A stretch of DNA of 64,000 nucleotides from contig NZ_JAIZDA010000003.1 of the NCBI RefSeq assembly GCF_020404405.1, forward strand, positions 310,001-374,000. The letters run 5' to 3'. Every line of letters begins with the position of its first letter. Within the stretch, counting starts at the first letter, position 1. The stretch comes from Novosphingobium sp. FKTRR1. Lineage in GTDB: Bacteria > Pseudomonadota > Alphaproteobacteria > Sphingomonadales > Sphingomonadaceae. The notes beneath the pieces are model-generated. The model saw nothing but the letters and a program-made list of their open reading frames with translations. It was not told the DNA's origin and did no database searches. Positions 42,808-51,551 of this stretch are shown here, piece by piece. Made by a program: the position numbers and the translations under genes.

Positions 42808-44259
42808 TCAGGCGGCGGCTTTGCGGCCTGCCTGTCGGCCGAAGAACGTGCAGTCGGCAAGGCTCATGCCCGACGAATAGCCATGCCCCCAAGCGGGCAG
42901 GCCCGAGGTGCAGCGCCCTGCTGCAAACAGGCCGGAGATAGGCTGCCCGGCGCGGTTCAACACTTCGCCATCGGTCGATGTCTTCAAGCCACCCAGCGTG
43001 AAGAAGCTGAAATAGCTCGTCTCGAAATTGAGTTCGAGCGCCACGAACGGTGCCTGATCGAGCGGTTTCAGGATCGGCGGCTGCTTGTCGAACAGCGGAT
43101 CGCTGCCGTTGCGGGCGTGCGCGTTGTAGACCGCCATGGTGGCGGACAACGTGCCTGCGGGCATTTCAAGCTCCGCCTCGACTTCTTCCCACGTCGCGCC
43201 GGTTGCGGCGATGGTGATTCCGGCCAGATCGAGCGGCTGAACGAAGTGCGCGACGTCAAGCAGCAGGTAGACTTTGCCGCCCGGCTGGTCGACCGCGCAA
43301 CGGCTGACGCGACCGTGATAGCAGTCCTCGTTGATGAACCGCTGGCCTTGCACGTTGACGAAAACGCCATAGGCGTGGCTTTCGGGCATGGTCCAGGGGC
43401 AGGTGGTGAAGAACTGGTCCATGTGGATGGCATCGCCGCCCACCGAAACGCCCAGTTCGATGCCGATACCGTCATCCTTGTCGCCGATCGGGCTGTTCAC
43501 CCGGAAGCTGTCGGGGCAGTACTTTCGCCGCATCGCCTCGTTGAACACGAAGCCACCGGTGGCCAGCACCACGCCCTTTTCCGCCTTCACGAAGCGGTTC
43601 TGGTTGTCGATGCGCACAATCGCACCGACGATCCGGTCACCGTCGGTGATCAGCGCCGTGGCGCGGGCATCGATGTGGATGTCGGTGCCAAGATCGCGCG
43701 CGCGCGCCTCCAGAATATCGACCAGCGGTCGCCCACCGCCCCAGCCCATGTGCTGGATCACATGGCCGCGCGGTGCCGGTTTGGCCTTGTGGCAGAACGG
43801 TGCTGCGGCTTCGCTGCCTGAAAAGATCAGGGTTGAATCATCGGTCGGCTCGATGTGCTTTCCGGGCAGGAAGTTGCCGCGATAGGGCACGCCCTGATCC
43901 TTGAGCCACTGGTAGTGGTTGAGGGCCTCCCGGCCATAAAGCTCGCATTTGGCATCATCTGCGCAAGGTCCACCGGCCAGCTTGAGGTATGTGGTGAAAT
44001 CTTCGACGGTATCGTCGAAACCGGCGGCCTTCTGTACGTCGGTGCCCCCGCCGACATAGATCTCGCCACCGGAAAGGGCCGACGCGCCACCGCTGCCCGA
44101 ACTGCGTTCGAACAGCATGACCCGCGCGCCGGCATTGCGCGCCTCGATCGCGGCGCAGGCCCCCGTCGCCCCGAAGCCGATCACGGCGACATCGGTCTCG
44201 AAGTCCCAGCCCGGCACTTCAGCAACGGGGAAGGGGTGGTAAAGCGACACCTCGGTCAT
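42808..44259 (-). CDS. 3-ketosteroid dehydrogenase-like FAD flavoprotein
   Basis: This 483-residue flavoprotein has VAVIGFGATGACAAIEARNAG, LFERSSGSGGA and the family motif SGGEIYVGGGT, followed by GVVLATGGFVFNEAMRRKYC and the C-terminal FAD segment GLFAAGRCTSGL. It belongs to the KstD superfamily; delta1-dehydrogenation of a 3-ketosteroid makes the 9-hydroxy compound open ring B. Placement in the hsa operon supports this, but delta4-type enzymes look alike. The ATG at 44259 follows GGAGAG. It is shorter than typical KstD (about 510-570) and differs clearly from the one at 32102. Confidence 0.78.
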   Translation of the reverse strand: MTEVSLYHPFPVAEVPGWDFETDVAVIGFGATGACAAIEARNAGARVMLFERSSGSGGASALSGGEIYVGGGTDVQKAAGFDDTVEDFTTYLKLAGGPCADDAKCELYGREALNHYQWLKDQGVPYRGNFLPGKHIEPTDDSTLIFSGSEAAAPFCHKAKPAPRGHVIQHMGWGGGRPLVDILEARARDLGTDIHIDARATALITDGDRIVGAIVRIDNQNRFVKAEKGVVLATGGFVFNEAMRRKYCPDSFRVNSPIGDKDDGIGIELGVSVGGDAIHMDQFFTTCPWTMPESHAYGVFVNVQGQRFINEDCYHGRVSRCAVDQPGGKVYLLLDVAHFVQPLDLAGITIAATGATWEEVEAELEMPAGTLSATMAVYNAHARNGSDPLFDKQPPILKPLDQAPFVALELNFETSYFSFFTLGGLKTSTDGEVLNRAGQPISGLFAAGRCTSGLPAWGHGYSSGMSLADCTFFGRQAGRKAAA

Positions 44260-44318
44260 GCAAATGCTCTCCTGCGGCGCCGCCCTGTCGTTTGCGGGGC
44301 TGGCGCGAAATCGTCGGG

Positions 44319-45359
44319 TCAGGCCTGTTGCGCTTTCAGCATGTCCAACGCGACGTCCACGATCATGTCTTCCTGTCCGCCGACCATCTTGCGACGGCCA
44401 AGCTCGACAAGGATGGTGCGGGTATCGAGCCCATAAGTCTCCGCCGCCTTTTCGGCATGGCGCAGGAAGCTGGAGTAGACCCCGGCATAGCCCAGCGCGA
44501 GCGTTTCGCGGTCGACGCGGACCGGACGATCCTGCAGCGGGCGCACCAGATCTTCGGCGGCATCCATCAGCGCCATCACGTCGCACCCGTGGTTCCAGCC
44601 TTTGCGGTCGGCGGCGGCGATGAACACTTCAAGCGGAGCATTGCCCGCGCCTGCACCCATGCCGGTAAGGCTGGCGTCGATCCGTACGGCGCCGCATTGC
44701 GCCGCGACGATGGAGTTGGCCACGCCCAGCGCCAGGTTGTGGTGCGCGTGCATGCCGCGCTGGGTTTCGGGCTTGAGCACCCGGTCATAGGCTTCAAGCC
44801 GCGCCCGCACGCCGTCCATGTCCAATGCGCCGCCGCTGTCGGTCACATAGACGCACTGCGCGCCATAGCTTTCCATCAGTAGCGCCTGCTGCGCCAGCAG
44901 TTCGGGCTCGATCATGTGGCTCATCATCAGGAAGCCCGCCACGTCCATCCCCAGATCGCGGGCGATGCCGATGTGCTGGCGCGAAACGTCGGCTTCGGTG
45001 CAGTGGGTCGCGACCCGCACCGATCGAACCCCGATGTCATAGGCGCGGCGCAGTTCCTCGACCGTGCCCAGACCCGGCAGGATAAGCGTTGTCAGCACGC
45101 TGTTTTCCAGCACTTCGGCAACCGCTTCCAGCCATTCCCAGTCGGTGTGTGCGCCAAAGCCGTAGTTGAAGCTGGTACCCGACAAGCCATCGCCGTGGGC
45201 CACCTCGATCGCGTCCACGCCCGCCTTGTCGAGCGCAGCGGCGATCGCCTTGACGTGATCGATCCCGTACATGTGACGGATGGCGTGCATGCCATCGCGC
45301 AAGGTGACGTCCTGAATGTAAAGCTTGTCGCCCGCTTCCACGTTGAAGGTCGAGGTCAT
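44319..45359 (-). CDS. hsaF: 4-hydroxy-2-oxoacid aldolase, HsaF type
   Basis: This 346-residue DmpG/BphI/HsaF aldolase splits 4-hydroxy-2-oxohexanoate into pyruvate and propanal. R21-D22 ([11 protein letters not shown]) and H204/H206 (GMHAHHNLA) are the catalytic Arg and metal ligands. The C-terminal communication domain ([20 protein letters not shown]) that docks on the dehydrogenase is present. The ATG overlaps the stop of the aldehyde dehydrogenase gene by 4 bp, matching the usual channelled pair. In steroid degraders it handles the ring-A fragment released by HsaD. Confidence 0.92.
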   Translation of the reverse strand: MTSTFNVEAGDKLYIQDVTLRDGMHAIRHMYGIDHVKAIAAALDKAGVDAIEVAHGDGLSGTSFNYGFGAHTDWEWLEAVAEVLENSVLTTLILPGLGTVEELRRAYDIGVRSVRVATHCTEADVSRQHIGIARDLGMDVAGFLMMSHMIEPELLAQQALLMESYGAQCVYVTDSGGALDMDGVRARLEAYDRVLKPETQRGMHAHHNLALGVANSIVAAQCGAVRIDASLTGMGAGAGNAPLEVFIAAADRKGWNHGCDVMALMDAAEDLVRPLQDRPVRVDRETLALGYAGVYSSFLRHAEKAAETYGLDTRTILVELGRRKMVGGQEDMIVDVALDMLKAQQA

Positions 45360-46303
45360 TGTGCGGTCTCCACGGCGGCGGCCATGCGGCGTGCGGCAAG
45401 CAGTTCGCCGGTCGCCTTGGCGGCAGCGGTCATGATGTCGAGATTGCCCGAATAGCTGGGCAGGTAATCACCCGCGCCTTCGACTTCGAGCAGGATCATG
45501 GTCTTGATCCCGGTGAATTCGCCTTGCCCCGGAATCTTCAGCTTGGTGTTGTCGCCATAGCGCTCAAACTGCACTTCCTGTTTCAGGCGATAGCCGGGGA
45601 CATAGGCCTGCACTTTGGCGACCATGTCCTTGACCGACTGGCGAATGGCGTCCTCGTCAGCGCCTTCGGACAGGGTGAACACCGTATCGCGCATGATCAT
45701 CGGTGGTTCGGCCGGGTTGAGGATGATGATCGCCTTGCCGCGCGTTGCGCCGCCGACCTGCTCGATGGCGCGCGCCGTGGTGCGGGTGAATTCGTCGATG
45801 TTGGCACGGGTGCCGGGGCCCGCCGAGCGCGACGAGACCGAAGCCACGATCTCGGCATAGTGGACCTTGGCCACCTGGCTGACGGCGGCGACCATCGGGA
45901 TCGTCGCCTGTCCGCCGCACGTCACCATGTTGACATTGGATGCGCCAAGATTGGCTTCCATGTTGACCGGCGGCACGATGAACGGACCGATCGCGGCCGG
46001 GGTCAGGTCGACAACCTGAATGCCGTCGGCGCGCAAGGCCGCATCGTGGACTTTGTGCGCATAAGCCGACGTGGCGTCGAAGGCGATGCCGATTTCGGGA
46101 TAGAGCGGATGGGCGCGCAGCCCTTCGAGCCCTTCGTGCGTCGTGGCGATGCCATGTTCGCGGGCCATGGCCAGACCCTCGGAGGCGGGATCGATCCCGA
46201 CCACGATCGCCAGTTCCATGTTCTGGGGGTATTTGATCATCTTCATCATGAGATCGGTGCCGATATTGCCCGATCCGATGATTGCGGCCTTTATGCGTGC
46301 CAT
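45356..46303 (-). CDS. hsaG: Acylating acetaldehyde/propanal dehydrogenase, HsaG type
   Basis: This 315-residue BphJ/DmpF/HsaG enzyme oxidises the aldolase product to acyl-CoA. The NAD motif is [13 protein letters not shown] (residues 7-19), the catalytic Cys is C129 in [12 protein letters not shown], and the tail has [20 protein letters not shown]. The ATG at 46303 is 11 bp after the hydratase stop; the longer upstream frame is not needed. It is coupled to hsaF by a 4-bp overlap. Propanal to propionyl-CoA is the expected reaction for the steroid fragment. Confidence 0.92.
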   Translation of the reverse strand: MARIKAAIIGSGNIGTDLMMKMIKYPQNMELAIVVGIDPASEGLAMAREHGIATTHEGLEGLRAHPLYPEIGIAFDATSAYAHKVHDAALRADGIQVVDLTPAAIGPFIVPPVNMEANLGASNVNMVTCGGQATIPMVAAVSQVAKVHYAEIVASVSSRSAGPGTRANIDEFTRTTARAIEQVGGATRGKAIIILNPAEPPMIMRDTVFTLSEGADEDAIRQSVKDMVAKVQAYVPGYRLKQEVQFERYGDNTKLKIPGQGEFTGIKTMILLEVEGAGDYLPSYSGNLDIMTAAAKATGELLAARRMAAAVETAQ

Positions 46304-46314
46304 TGCAGCAGTCC

Positions 46315-47103
46315 TTACACGAAGTTGGCGACGCACGTGCCCAACGGGCCGGTATCGTCGCTCAAGGTCATTTCGAAGCGATCGCCCTTTGCCGCCGGGG
46401 CCAGCGGAACGAGACTGCCCGACAGGATCACGTCCCCGGCATCGAGCGTCACGCCATAGGCGCCGAGCGTGTTGGCGAGCCACGCCACTGCCTGCGCAGG
46501 ATCACCCTGAACGGCGTGGCCGTATCCTTCGGACAAGGGCTCGCCATTCCTGGTCACCGCGACGTGCAGGTTGGGCAGGTCCAGTCCGGCCGGATCGAGA
46601 CGCTCTTTGCCGACCACGTACACACCGCAGGACGCATTGTCGGACACTGTGTCGACGATGCCGATCTTCCAGTCGGCGATACGGCTGTCGACGATCTCGA
46701 AACAGGGAGCAATGGAGGCGGTGGCCGCCAGCACATCGGCTGCGGTCACACCCGGACCGTTGAGGCTGCTTTTCAGGATGAAGGCGATCTCCGCCTCGGC
46801 GCGCGGCGCGATCAGCGCCTTGCCGTCGATATCGATATCGCCGTCAACCTGCATCCAGTCGGTCAGGAAACCGAAATCGGGTTGGTGCACCCCGAGCATG
46901 TCCTGCACCGCCTTGCTGGTGACGCCGATCTTCTTGCCGACGATCCGTTCGCCATCGGCCAGGCGACGCGACAGGAAGTTCAGGCTGATTGCATAGGCAT
47001 CATCGATGGTGAGCGCCGGGTCCTGCTGGATCAGCGGTTGCAACGTATGCCGTTGGCGCAGTGCGCGATACAAGGCGCCACCAAAATCTTCGGCTTTGCT
47101 CAC
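46315..47103 (-). CDS. hsaE: 2-hydroxypenta/hexa-2,4-dienoate hydratase, HsaE type
   Basis: This 262-residue member of the MhpD/BphH/HsaE group adds water to 2-hydroxyhexa-2,4-dienoate to give 4-hydroxy-2-oxohexanoate. Family segments are [18 protein letters not shown], the metal-site region [19 protein letters not shown] and [14 protein letters not shown]. The start is GTG at 47103, overlapping the HsaB stop. It stands between HsaB and HsaG genes, the expected pathway neighbours. Sequence alone does not separate steroid from aromatic hydratases; the operon does. Confidence 0.9.
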   Translation of the reverse strand: MSKAEDFGGALYRALRQRHTLQPLIQQDPALTIDDAYAISLNFLSRRLADGERIVGKKIGVTSKAVQDMLGVHQPDFGFLTDWMQVDGDIDIDGKALIAPRAEAEIAFILKSSLNGPGVTAADVLAATASIAPCFEIVDSRIADWKIGIVDTVSDNASCGVYVVGKERLDPAGLDLPNLHVAVTRNGEPLSEGYGHAVQGDPAQAVAWLANTLGAYGVTLDAGDVILSGSLVPLAPAAKGDRFEMTLSDDTGPLGTCVANFV

Positions 47104-47594
47104 AGATAGGCCCCGTCCTGATAGATGAGTGGCGCAACGGTCTCGCTGACTTGCGCCTCAAGCACGCGCGCGATCACGATGCTGTGGGTGCCATAGGCCA
47201 GCATCGCATCGACCACGCAGCGCAAGTTGGCCTGTGCCTCATCCAGCAAGGGCAAGCCATTGAGCCCGGTGCTCCACGTGCCGACCTTGAAGCGTTCGCT
47301 GCGCGGAACGCCGCCGCCAAAGGCTGCCGATACGGCCTGCTGGTGGCGGGACAGCAAGTTGACCGACAGCGGTGCCGTCGGTTCGAGCAGGGCATGCAGG
47401 CTGGTCGCGCGGTTGACGCAGACCAGCACGGCCGGCGGATCGACGGTCAGCGAGGTGATCGAAGTCGCAGCCATCCCGACCGGACCGTCCGCACCTTGCG
47501 CGACCACGATTGCGACCGACGCTGCCAGCCGGCGCATCGCCGCGCGAAACACCGCTGGCAGGGTATCAGGGTTAAGCGGATACCCTTCAGCCAT
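47100..47594 (-). CDS. hsaB: Flavin reductase component, HsaB type
   Basis: This 164-residue flavin reductase of the HpaC/HsaB family has FRAAMRRLAASVAIVVA, MAATSITSLTVDPPAVLVCV and LSVNLLSRHQQAVSAAFG. It supplies reduced flavin to the HsaA oxygenase using NADH. The ATG at 47594 overlaps the HsaD stop by 8 bp. The conserved GxH near the C-terminus reads AYGTHSIVIARV. Position between hsaD and hsaE in a complete hsa operon makes the assignment firm. Confidence 0.88.
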   Translation of the reverse strand: MAEGYPLNPDTLPAVFRAAMRRLAASVAIVVAQGADGPVGMAATSITSLTVDPPAVLVCVNRATSLHALLEPTAPLSVNLLSRHQQAVSAAFGGGVPRSERFKVGTWSTGLNGLPLLDEAQANLRCVVDAMLAYGTHSIVIARVLEAQVSETVAPLIYQDGAYL

Positions 47595-48411
47595 TGAGAA
47601 AATCGATCGCATAAGCGTTGAATTCGGCTGCGCGCTCCACCTGCACCCAGTGGCCGGTGCGGCCAAACGTGACGGTACGCACATCGCTGCAGTGATCGAG
47701 GAACAGCCGTGAATGTGCTTCAGGACAGAATTCGTCGTTCAGACCCCACAACACGAAGATCGGCTTGTCGATTTCGCCAAGACGCGGCGAAAGATCGGGC
47801 GTGCGCATCCGTACCAGCACGTCCTTGGGCTGGGTGCGCGCAACGGCAAAGCGTTCCTCGACCAAAGCATCGGTGACGTTGGGCGCGAAGTCCGGGTGCA
47901 CCAGATTGGACACCAGCCGCTTCTGTTCGGCCAGATTGAAGTCCGGTCCGCCGAAGTTGGACACCATCTTGGCGATGCCGGGCATGACGAAATAGCTTTC
48001 GCGTTCGGCCACGCAGCCCGGCGCCATCAGCACCAGTTTGTCGGAAAATTCGGGATGGTCCAGCGTCAGCAACAAGGCGATCCCGCCGCCCAGCGAATTG
48101 CCGACCAGATGCGCCTTGCTCACGCCGTGCTGGCGCAGGGCATCGTAAACCGTATTGGTGAACAATTGCAGCGTGTAATCAATGCCTTCCGGCTTTGATG
48201 ACGCGCCATAACCGATCAGGTCGGGCAGGATCACGCGGTATCCGGCTTGTGCGAATGCCGCGATGTTGCCGCGGAAGTTCGATGCGCCCGATGCCCCCGG
48301 CCCGCTGCCGTGCAGGAATACAACCGCCGGGCCTGCCGGATCGCCAGCCTCGCTCACATGGATGTCGTAGCCGCCCGCAACACGATAGGTTGCCTGCCGA
48401 AGTTCAGTCAT
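47587..48411 (-). CDS. hsaD: Meta-cleavage product hydrolase HsaD
   Basis: This 274-residue alpha/beta hydrolase cleaves the carbon-carbon bond of 4,5:9,10-diseco-steroid (DSHA), releasing the five-ring-carbon dienoate and the HIP moiety. The triad is S106 (GNSLGGG), D226 (GLNDEF) and H254 (TGHWVQVER), and the oxyanion segment is HGSGPGASGASNF. Length is normal for the MCP-hydrolase family. It is translated between hsaA (13 bp away) and hsaB (8-bp overlap). Biphenyl-type hydrolases are close relatives, so the steroid call leans on the operon. Confidence 0.9.
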   Translation of the reverse strand: MTELRQATYRVAGGYDIHVSEAGDPAGPAVVFLHGSGPGASGASNFRGNIAAFAQAGYRVILPDLIGYGASSKPEGIDYTLQLFTNTVYDALRQHGVSKAHLVGNSLGGGIALLLTLDHPEFSDKLVLMAPGCVAERESYFVMPGIAKMVSNFGGPDFNLAEQKRLVSNLVHPDFAPNVTDALVEERFAVARTQPKDVLVRMRTPDLSPRLGEIDKPIFVLWGLNDEFCPEAHSRLFLDHCSDVRTVTFGRTGHWVQVERAAEFNAYAIDFLNG

Positions 48412-48424
48412 GCCTCAGACCTCA

Positions 48425-49639
48425 TCAAAGGAACGTGAAGGTTGGCGCCTGACCCAGTATCCCGCCGACCAGATCGGTCGTGCGGTTGTTCGGATCGTTA
48501 GCCACGTGCGCACGACCGGCGTTGAGATCGAGCCAGGGCTGGATGATCGCGCTGGAGGTGTAGATCGCCCGACCGCCCAGCAACTGCACCATGTCATCGA
48601 CAAGATCGGCCATGCGGCGCACGACGGTGGCGGAATTGTAGGCAAACAGCGTGCGCTTCTCCATCGGGATCGGTTCCCCCCGGTTCGCATAAGCCATCAG
48701 GTCGTCAAAGGTCAGACGCAGGGTCTGCTCCATCTCGACCACTTGCGCGTGCGCCTTCGAGATCGCCGCGAGCAGGAAGGGATCGCTTTTCGACGCCTTG
48801 CCGGTGTTCGTCGAAACGCGGCTTTGCGCGATGTCGATGGCGGCATTGATCGCCGCGCGTGCGCCCCCGAATGCGGCGGTCGAGACCGAGCGCATGAACA
48901 CTTGCGCCCAAGGCAGCGTGTACAGCGCGCCGGTATTGGTCTGCTGGCCGGGGTTCCGGCAGAGGAAACCATCGATCGAGCGGTGCGTGCGATGGGCAGG
49001 CACGAACACGTCGTCCACGATCACGTCGTGGCTGCCGGTGCCTTGCAGGCCAAAGACATGCCAACTGTCGAAGTCGATCGTATAATCGCTGCGCGGCAGC
49101 AGAAACGCCCGCATATCGGGTGCACCACCCTGTTCAGCAGGCGGGACCAGCGCGCCGAGCACGACCCATTGGCAATGGACCGAGCCGGTGGAAAAGCCCC
49201 AGCGGCCCGACAGGCGGAAGCCGCCATCCACCACCGTCACCTTGCCGACCGGCTGATAGCTTGAGGATACCAGGGTCGAGGCATCGTCACCCCAGACTTC
49301 GGCCTGCGCTTCTTCATGGAACAGCGCGATCTCGTAAGGGTGGCAGCCGACCACGCCGTACATCCAGCCGGTGGACATGCAGCCTTCGGCCAAAGCCTTC
49401 TGCACATCGTAAAAGGCGTTGGGATGCATTTCATAGCCGCCCCAGCGCTTGGGCTGGAGGATCCTGAAGAAGCCCGCCTCCTGCATCTCGGCGATAGACT
49501 CGGCCGGAACATCGCGCTCGGCCACGCATTTGCGGGCTCGCTCCTTGAGCGTGGGGACCATCGCGCGGGCGCGATCAAGCAACTGCCCGGGGGTGGGGAT
49601 GCTGATCTCCGCAACTGGCAAAGTGGCTGCGCTGGCCAT
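48425..49639 (-). CDS. hsaA: 3-HSA hydroxylase oxygenase component HsaA
   Basis: This 404-residue flavin-dependent monooxygenase of the acyl-CoA-dehydrogenase fold hydroxylates the phenolic ring of 3-hydroxy-9,10-seco-androstatriene-dione at C4, with reduced flavin from HsaB. Segments are LQPKRWGGYEMHP, GWMYGVVGCHPYEIALF, GRWGFSTGSVHCQW, LQGTGSHDVIVDDVFVP and the tail DLNAGRAHVANDPNNRT. The ATG at 49639 follows GGGAGAAAACGAAG. It leads the minus operon across a 203-bp gap from the hsaC operon. Length matches the 394-residue Mycobacterium enzyme. Confidence 0.9.
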   Translation of the reverse strand: MASAATLPVAEISIPTPGQLLDRARAMVPTLKERARKCVAERDVPAESIAEMQEAGFFRILQPKRWGGYEMHPNAFYDVQKALAEGCMSTGWMYGVVGCHPYEIALFHEEAQAEVWGDDASTLVSSSYQPVGKVTVVDGGFRLSGRWGFSTGSVHCQWVVLGALVPPAEQGGAPDMRAFLLPRSDYTIDFDSWHVFGLQGTGSHDVIVDDVFVPAHRTHRSIDGFLCRNPGQQTNTGALYTLPWAQVFMRSVSTAAFGGARAAINAAIDIAQSRVSTNTGKASKSDPFLLAAISKAHAQVVEMEQTLRLTFDDLMAYANRGEPIPMEKRTLFAYNSATVVRRMADLVDDMVQLLGGRAIYTSSAIIQPWLDLNAGRAHVANDPNNRTTDLVGGILGQAPTFTFL

Positions 49640-49666
49640 CTTCGTTTTCTCTCCCTCGGTCGAATC

Positions 49667-49681
49667 ATTTTGCAGCAAAAT
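49667..49681. promoter_or_regulatory. ATTTTGC-A-GCAAAAT palindrome upstream of hsaA
   Basis: A perfect 15-bp palindrome lies 28 bp upstream of the hsaA start. It is well placed to act as an operator for the minus operon. Confidence 0.5.
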
Positions 49682-49714
49682 CTTGCTGCTCGCGTAATTT
49701 GAATTGCCATGTGG

Positions 49715-49728
49715 TACGCAAATCGTCA
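49715..49728. promoter_or_regulatory. TACGCAAATCGTCA element between hsaA and hsaC operons
   Basis: This 14-mer is identical (reverse-complemented) to 33943-33956 in the kstD/receptor gap and contains the TACGCAAA core found upstream of several other units. It sits near the middle of the divergent promoter region, where one regulator could control both core operons. Confidence 0.6.
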
Positions 49729-49842
49729 ATTGAAAAGCTATACGGCTTTCGATATGTGCAAATTCGAATCCGCTGCGGAATGAATTTCAAGTGCGGCGAT
49801 GGTGGGAGAACGGGCCCCGTGACGGGCATAGGAAACACGGAT

Positions 49843-50598
49843 ATGTCGATTGACCTTGCGGGGCGGGTGGCCATCGTCACCGGCGGCACCCGCGGGCTTG
49901 GCGCGCGCATCGCGCTGGCGCTGGTCCAGGCCGGGGCGCGCGTGATCGTGTGCGGTCGCAATCGTCCCGACGACCTGCCGGCGGGTATGGACTTTCATGC
50001 CGTCGACGTGCGCGATGCCGAACAGGCCAAGGCCTTTGTCGACGCGGTGGCGCGCGATCACGGGCGGCTGGACATTCTGGTGAACAATGCGGGTGGTTCA
50101 CCACAAGCCGCCGCCGCCACGGCCTCGCCACGCTTCTTCGACGCGATCCTGAAGCTGAACCTGCATTCGGCGATGTATCTGTCACAGGCTGCATATCCGC
50201 ACTTGCTGGCAGCAGGCGGCGCAAGCATCGTCAACATCGCCAGCGTTTCGGGCATCCGCCCCTCGCCGATGACCGCCGCTTATGGTGCGGCCAAGGCCGG
50301 GCTGCTCAGCCTGACGCAAAGCCTCGCCCAGGAATGGGGACCGGACGGCATCCGCGTCAACGCGATCATCGTCGGGCTGATGCAGACCGAGACCAGCGAC
50401 GAGACTTATGGCGACGAGGCCGCGCAGGCCGCCGTTGCGCGTTCGCTGCCGCTGCAGCGCATGGGGCGCGGCGACGATGTAGCCGGGGCCGTGCTGTGGC
50501 TGTGTTCGGGTCTTGCGTCATGGGTAAGCGGTGCGCGCATCAACGTCGATGGCGGCGGCGAGCGACCCTACTTCCTCGATCTTGTGAAAGGAAACTGA
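49843..50598 (+). CDS. SDR-family oxidoreductase at the head of the hsaC-ipd operon
   Basis: This 251-residue classical SDR has TGGTRGLGARI, VCGRNRPDD (Arg suggests NADP), NNAGGSPQ, Ser in NIASVSG, YGAAK and INVDGGGERPYF. The ATG at 49843 follows AGGAAACACGGAT. It is the first gene of the long plus operon, 5 bp before hsaC, which points to the hydroxy/keto chemistry of a seco-steroid or a CoA-bound ring C/D intermediate. The exact step is unknown; several actinobacterial steroid clusters also have such SDRs. Confidence 0.8.
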   Translation: MSIDLAGRVAIVTGGTRGLGARIALALVQAGARVIVCGRNRPDDLPAGMDFHAVDVRDAEQAKAFVDAVARDHGRLDILVNNAGGSPQAAAATASPRFFDAILKLNLHSAMYLSQAAYPHLLAAGGASIVNIASVSGIRPSPMTAAYGAAKAGLLSLTQSLAQEWGPDGIRVNAIIVGLMQTETSDETYGDEAAQAAVARSLPLQRMGRGDDVAGAVLWLCSGLASWVSGARINVDGGGERPYFLDLVKGN

Positions 50599-50603
50599 AG
50601 GCC

Positions 50604-51551
50604 ATGGGCATCAAGGCTCTCGGCTATGTCGTGATCACGACGGCCAAACAGGCGGAATGGGACCGCTTTTTGACGCAAGTCGTCGGCGTGATGGCCGCCG
50701 GCCACACCCCGGATGGCGCGGCACTGTACCGGATCGACGACCGGCCGTTCCGCTTTCGGATCGAAGCTGGAGCCGACGAGCGGCTGTTTGCCGCCGCTTA
50801 CGAAGTGGACGACGCTGCCGAACTTGAGGCGCTGCGCGCGCAGATCGTCGCGCTGGGCCGACCGGTCGTGGCTGGAACCGCCGACGAGGCCGCGGGGCGC
50901 GGCGTTGCTGCGTTCTTCCGCACGAGCGACCCGGCGGGCAATGGGCTTGAGTTCTTCCACGGTGATCGCCGCGATGATGTCGCGTTCGTCTCGCCAGCGG
51001 GGGTAAGCGGTTTCGTCACCGGCGAAATGGGCATGGGCCACGCGGTGTTCGCCGCGCCCAACTTCGACGAGACTTATGCCTTCTACAAGGCCATCGGATT
51101 TGGCGACACCGACGTGCCGCGCTTCCATTTCAGCGATGATCCGAACGATCCGGGCATGGGCTTTGCCTTCATGCACGCGCGCAATGGCCGGCATCATTCG
51201 GTCGCGCTCGGGCAGATGCCGGTTCCACCTTCGGGCTGCGTCCATCTGATGCTCGAGATGAAGACGCAGAGCGACGTGGGCAAATGCCATGACCGCATGC
51301 GGTTGAACAAAGTGCCGGAAAGCGCCTCGATCGGTCGGCATGTCAATGACCAGACGTTCGGCTTCTACATGCAGACCCCGTCGGGTTTCGACCTTGAGAT
51401 CGGTGCCGATCCGCTGGTCATCGATCCGGTGACATGGGTGCCGACCGCCCATCTTCAGCCGAGCGAGTGGGGGCATGTCTGGGCTTGGCAGAAAGCCATG
51501 GAAGAACAGGCGGCGCAGCAAGAACAAGCCTCACAAGGAGAAAAGGCGTGA
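50604..51551 (+). CDS. hsaC: Extradiol dioxygenase HsaC
   Basis: This 315-residue type I extradiol dioxygenase opens the catecholic ring A of 3,4-DHSA between C4 and C5. The two-domain VOC layout is intact and the Fe(II) ligands are H146 (GMGHAVF), H214 (GCVHLMLE) and E265 (GFDLEIG). The tail after residue 290 is rich in Gln and Ala. The ATG at 50604 has a weak site 5 bp after the SDR stop. The IpdA GTG overlaps its stop. Ligand positions match those of the Mycobacterium enzyme, as I remember them, within a residue or two. Confidence 0.92.
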   Translation: MGIKALGYVVITTAKQAEWDRFLTQVVGVMAAGHTPDGAALYRIDDRPFRFRIEAGADERLFAAAYEVDDAAELEALRAQIVALGRPVVAGTADEAAGRGVAAFFRTSDPAGNGLEFFHGDRRDDVAFVSPAGVSGFVTGEMGMGHAVFAAPNFDETYAFYKAIGFGDTDVPRFHFSDDPNDPGMGFAFMHARNGRHHSVALGQMPVPPSGCVHLMLEMKTQSDVGKCHDRMRLNKVPESASIGRHVNDQTFGFYMQTPSGFDLEIGADPLVIDPVTWVPTAHLQPSEWGHVWAWQKAMEEQAAQQEQASQGEKA

